Positions 63,252 to 64,000 of a stretch of DNA of 64,000 nt are shown piece by piece (the stretch's first letter is position 1; the number at the start of each line of letters is the position of its first letter). The notes beneath the pieces were generated by a model that did no database searches, was not told where the DNA came from, and saw nothing but the letters and a program-made list of their open reading frames with translations. Origin of the DNA: Myxococcus fulvus (GTDB lineage: Bacteria; Myxococcota; Myxococcia; Myxococcales; Myxococcaceae). The DNA lies in contig NZ_FOIB01000006.1 of NCBI RefSeq assembly GCF_900111765.1, forward strand, positions 620,001 to 684,000, in the 5' to 3' direction. Both the position numbers and the translations under genes were made by a program.

Positions 63252-64000
63252 TTGCGAAACCCCGCCACGTTGGAAGCGCCCGCAGCCGCCGTCACCGCCT
63301 CCTCCGCCAAGGTGGACGTCCGTGACAACGAGACGGCCCTGGCGCTGTGCGGCAACCAGAACGAAAACCTCAAACTGATGGAGCGACGCCTCGGGGTCCG
63401 TGTGGGACAACGGGGGACGGAGTTCCACCTGTCCGGCCCGTCCGACGCGGTGGCCTTCACGGTGCGCCTCCTGGAGAATCTGGAGGGGATGATCCGCGCC
63501 GGTCGCCCCATCTACCGTGAGGACGTGGAGCAGGGCATCAAGGTGCTCGGCCGCGGCGCGGAGTCGCTGCAGGAGGTCATGCTCGGCCCGGTCCTCAAGA
63601 GCTCCGGGAACCGGCAGATCGCGCCCAAGAGCATCGCCCAGAAGCGCTACGTGGACGCCATCCGCGCCCACGACATCGTCTTCGGCATCGGCCCCGCCGG
63701 TACGGGCAAGACGTACCTGGCCATGGCCATGGCGGTGGCCTTCCTCCAGGAGCGCAAGGTCAAGCGCATCATCCTCGCGCGCCCCGCGGTGGAGGCAGGG
63801 GAGAAGCTCGGCTTCCTTCCGGGCGACCTGCAGGAGAAGGTGAACCCGTACCTGCGGCCGCTCTACGACGCGCTCCACGACATGATGGCCGCCGAGCGGG
63901 CGGCGCACCTGGTGGAGGAGGGCGTGGTGGAGGTGGCTCCGCTGGCGTTCATGCGCGGCCGCACCCTCAACGACGCCTTCGTCATCCTCGACGAGGCGCA
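63252..64000 (+). CDS. PhoH-family ATPase (3' end outside window)
   Basis: The frame is open to the end of the window, giving about 249 residues. The N-terminal 130 residues contain a KH-like or PhoH-N region (NLKLMERRLGVRVGQRGTEFHLSG). The nucleotide site follows: Walker A FGIGPAGTGKTYLAMAMAV and the segment ending VILDEAQ (Walker B) at the window edge. The protein matches YbeZ/PhoH-like ATPases linked to RNA metabolism with YbeY. The start is a TTG at 63252 with GAGGA about ten bases upstream. Confidence 0.9.
   Translation, partial: MRNPATLEAPAAAVTASSAKVDVRDNETALALCGNQNENLKLMERRLGVRVGQRGTEFHLSGPSDAVAFTVRLLENLEGMIRAGRPIYREDVEQGIKVLGRGAESLQEVMLGPVLKSSGNRQIAPKSIAQKRYVDAIRAHDIVFGIGPAGTGKTYLAMAMAVAFLQERKVKRIILARPAVEAGEKLGFLPGDLQEKVNPYLRPLYDALHDMMAAERAAHLVEEGVVEVAPLAFMRGRTLNDAFVILDEA

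Overview
The window is GC-rich (about 70% by eye), densely packed DNA with very few non-coding stretches. Gene content and style point to a myxobacterium of the Myxococcaceae (Myxococcus, Corallococcus or Pyxidicoccus type). Indicators are many two-component genes, a chemosensory cluster, an NtrC-type regulator, a class II HMG-CoA reductase (mevalonate pathway), DUF4388 and TPR proteins, and a Pst locus headed by an orphan PhoB-type regulator as described for Myxococcus xanthus PhoP4. The genus assignment is inference; no rRNA or tRNA gene was seen.

Layout. 1-4.3 kb: the end of a LuxR-type regulator, a CNNM/CorC membrane protein, a single-domain response regulator, a metallophosphoesterase and a ceramide-glucosyltransferase-like enzyme. 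4.4-10.8 kb (minus strand): a phosphate unit read as regulator, porin, pstS, pstC, pstA, pstB, phoU. 11.4-19.8 kb (plus): HMG-CoA reductase, then a histidine kinase/NtrC-type pair followed by a SulP anion transporter with a beta carbonic anhydrase. That transporter operon has a near-consensus sigma-54 promoter and an upstream palindrome. A TSUP transporter and its DUF1634 partner follow. 19.8-24.9 kb (minus): sixA, a second metallophosphoesterase, phoR, phoB, a lipoprotein and a TPR protein.

25-36.4 kb (plus): a housekeeping block, yceD, (rpmF inverted), plsX, fabD, fabG, acpP, fabF, rpiB, glyA, nrdR, ribD, ribE, ribH, nusB. fabH and ribBA are not in their usual places. 36.4-48.4 kb (plus): a stand-alone M17 N-terminal domain, then a chemosensory cluster (receiver, CheA, two CheW, small membrane protein, HEAT-repeat protein, CheR, CheB, receiver) with no receptor gene, running into an ABC exporter pair. 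48.4-54 kb: a beta-hydroxyacid dehydrogenase, then a SusC/SusD-type outer membrane pair on the minus strand. 54.4-64 kb: leuS, a zinc-ribbon membrane protein, lptE, rpsT, a MazG-VOC fusion, a TPR/zinc-ribbon membrane protein, a DUF4388 protein with a pseudopilin-like tail, and the start of a phoH-family gene.

How it fits together. Two Pho-type regulatory loci lie 10 kb apart, and GTCAC-type repeats spaced 11 or 22 bp occur near both. The kinase/NtrC pair, the sigma-54 promoter and SulP plus carbonic anhydrase look like one self-contained module for regulated bicarbonate/CO2 handling. The chemosensory cluster probably uses receptors encoded elsewhere and may have an output other than flagellar rotation. 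No CRISPR array, insertion sequence or prophage was seen.
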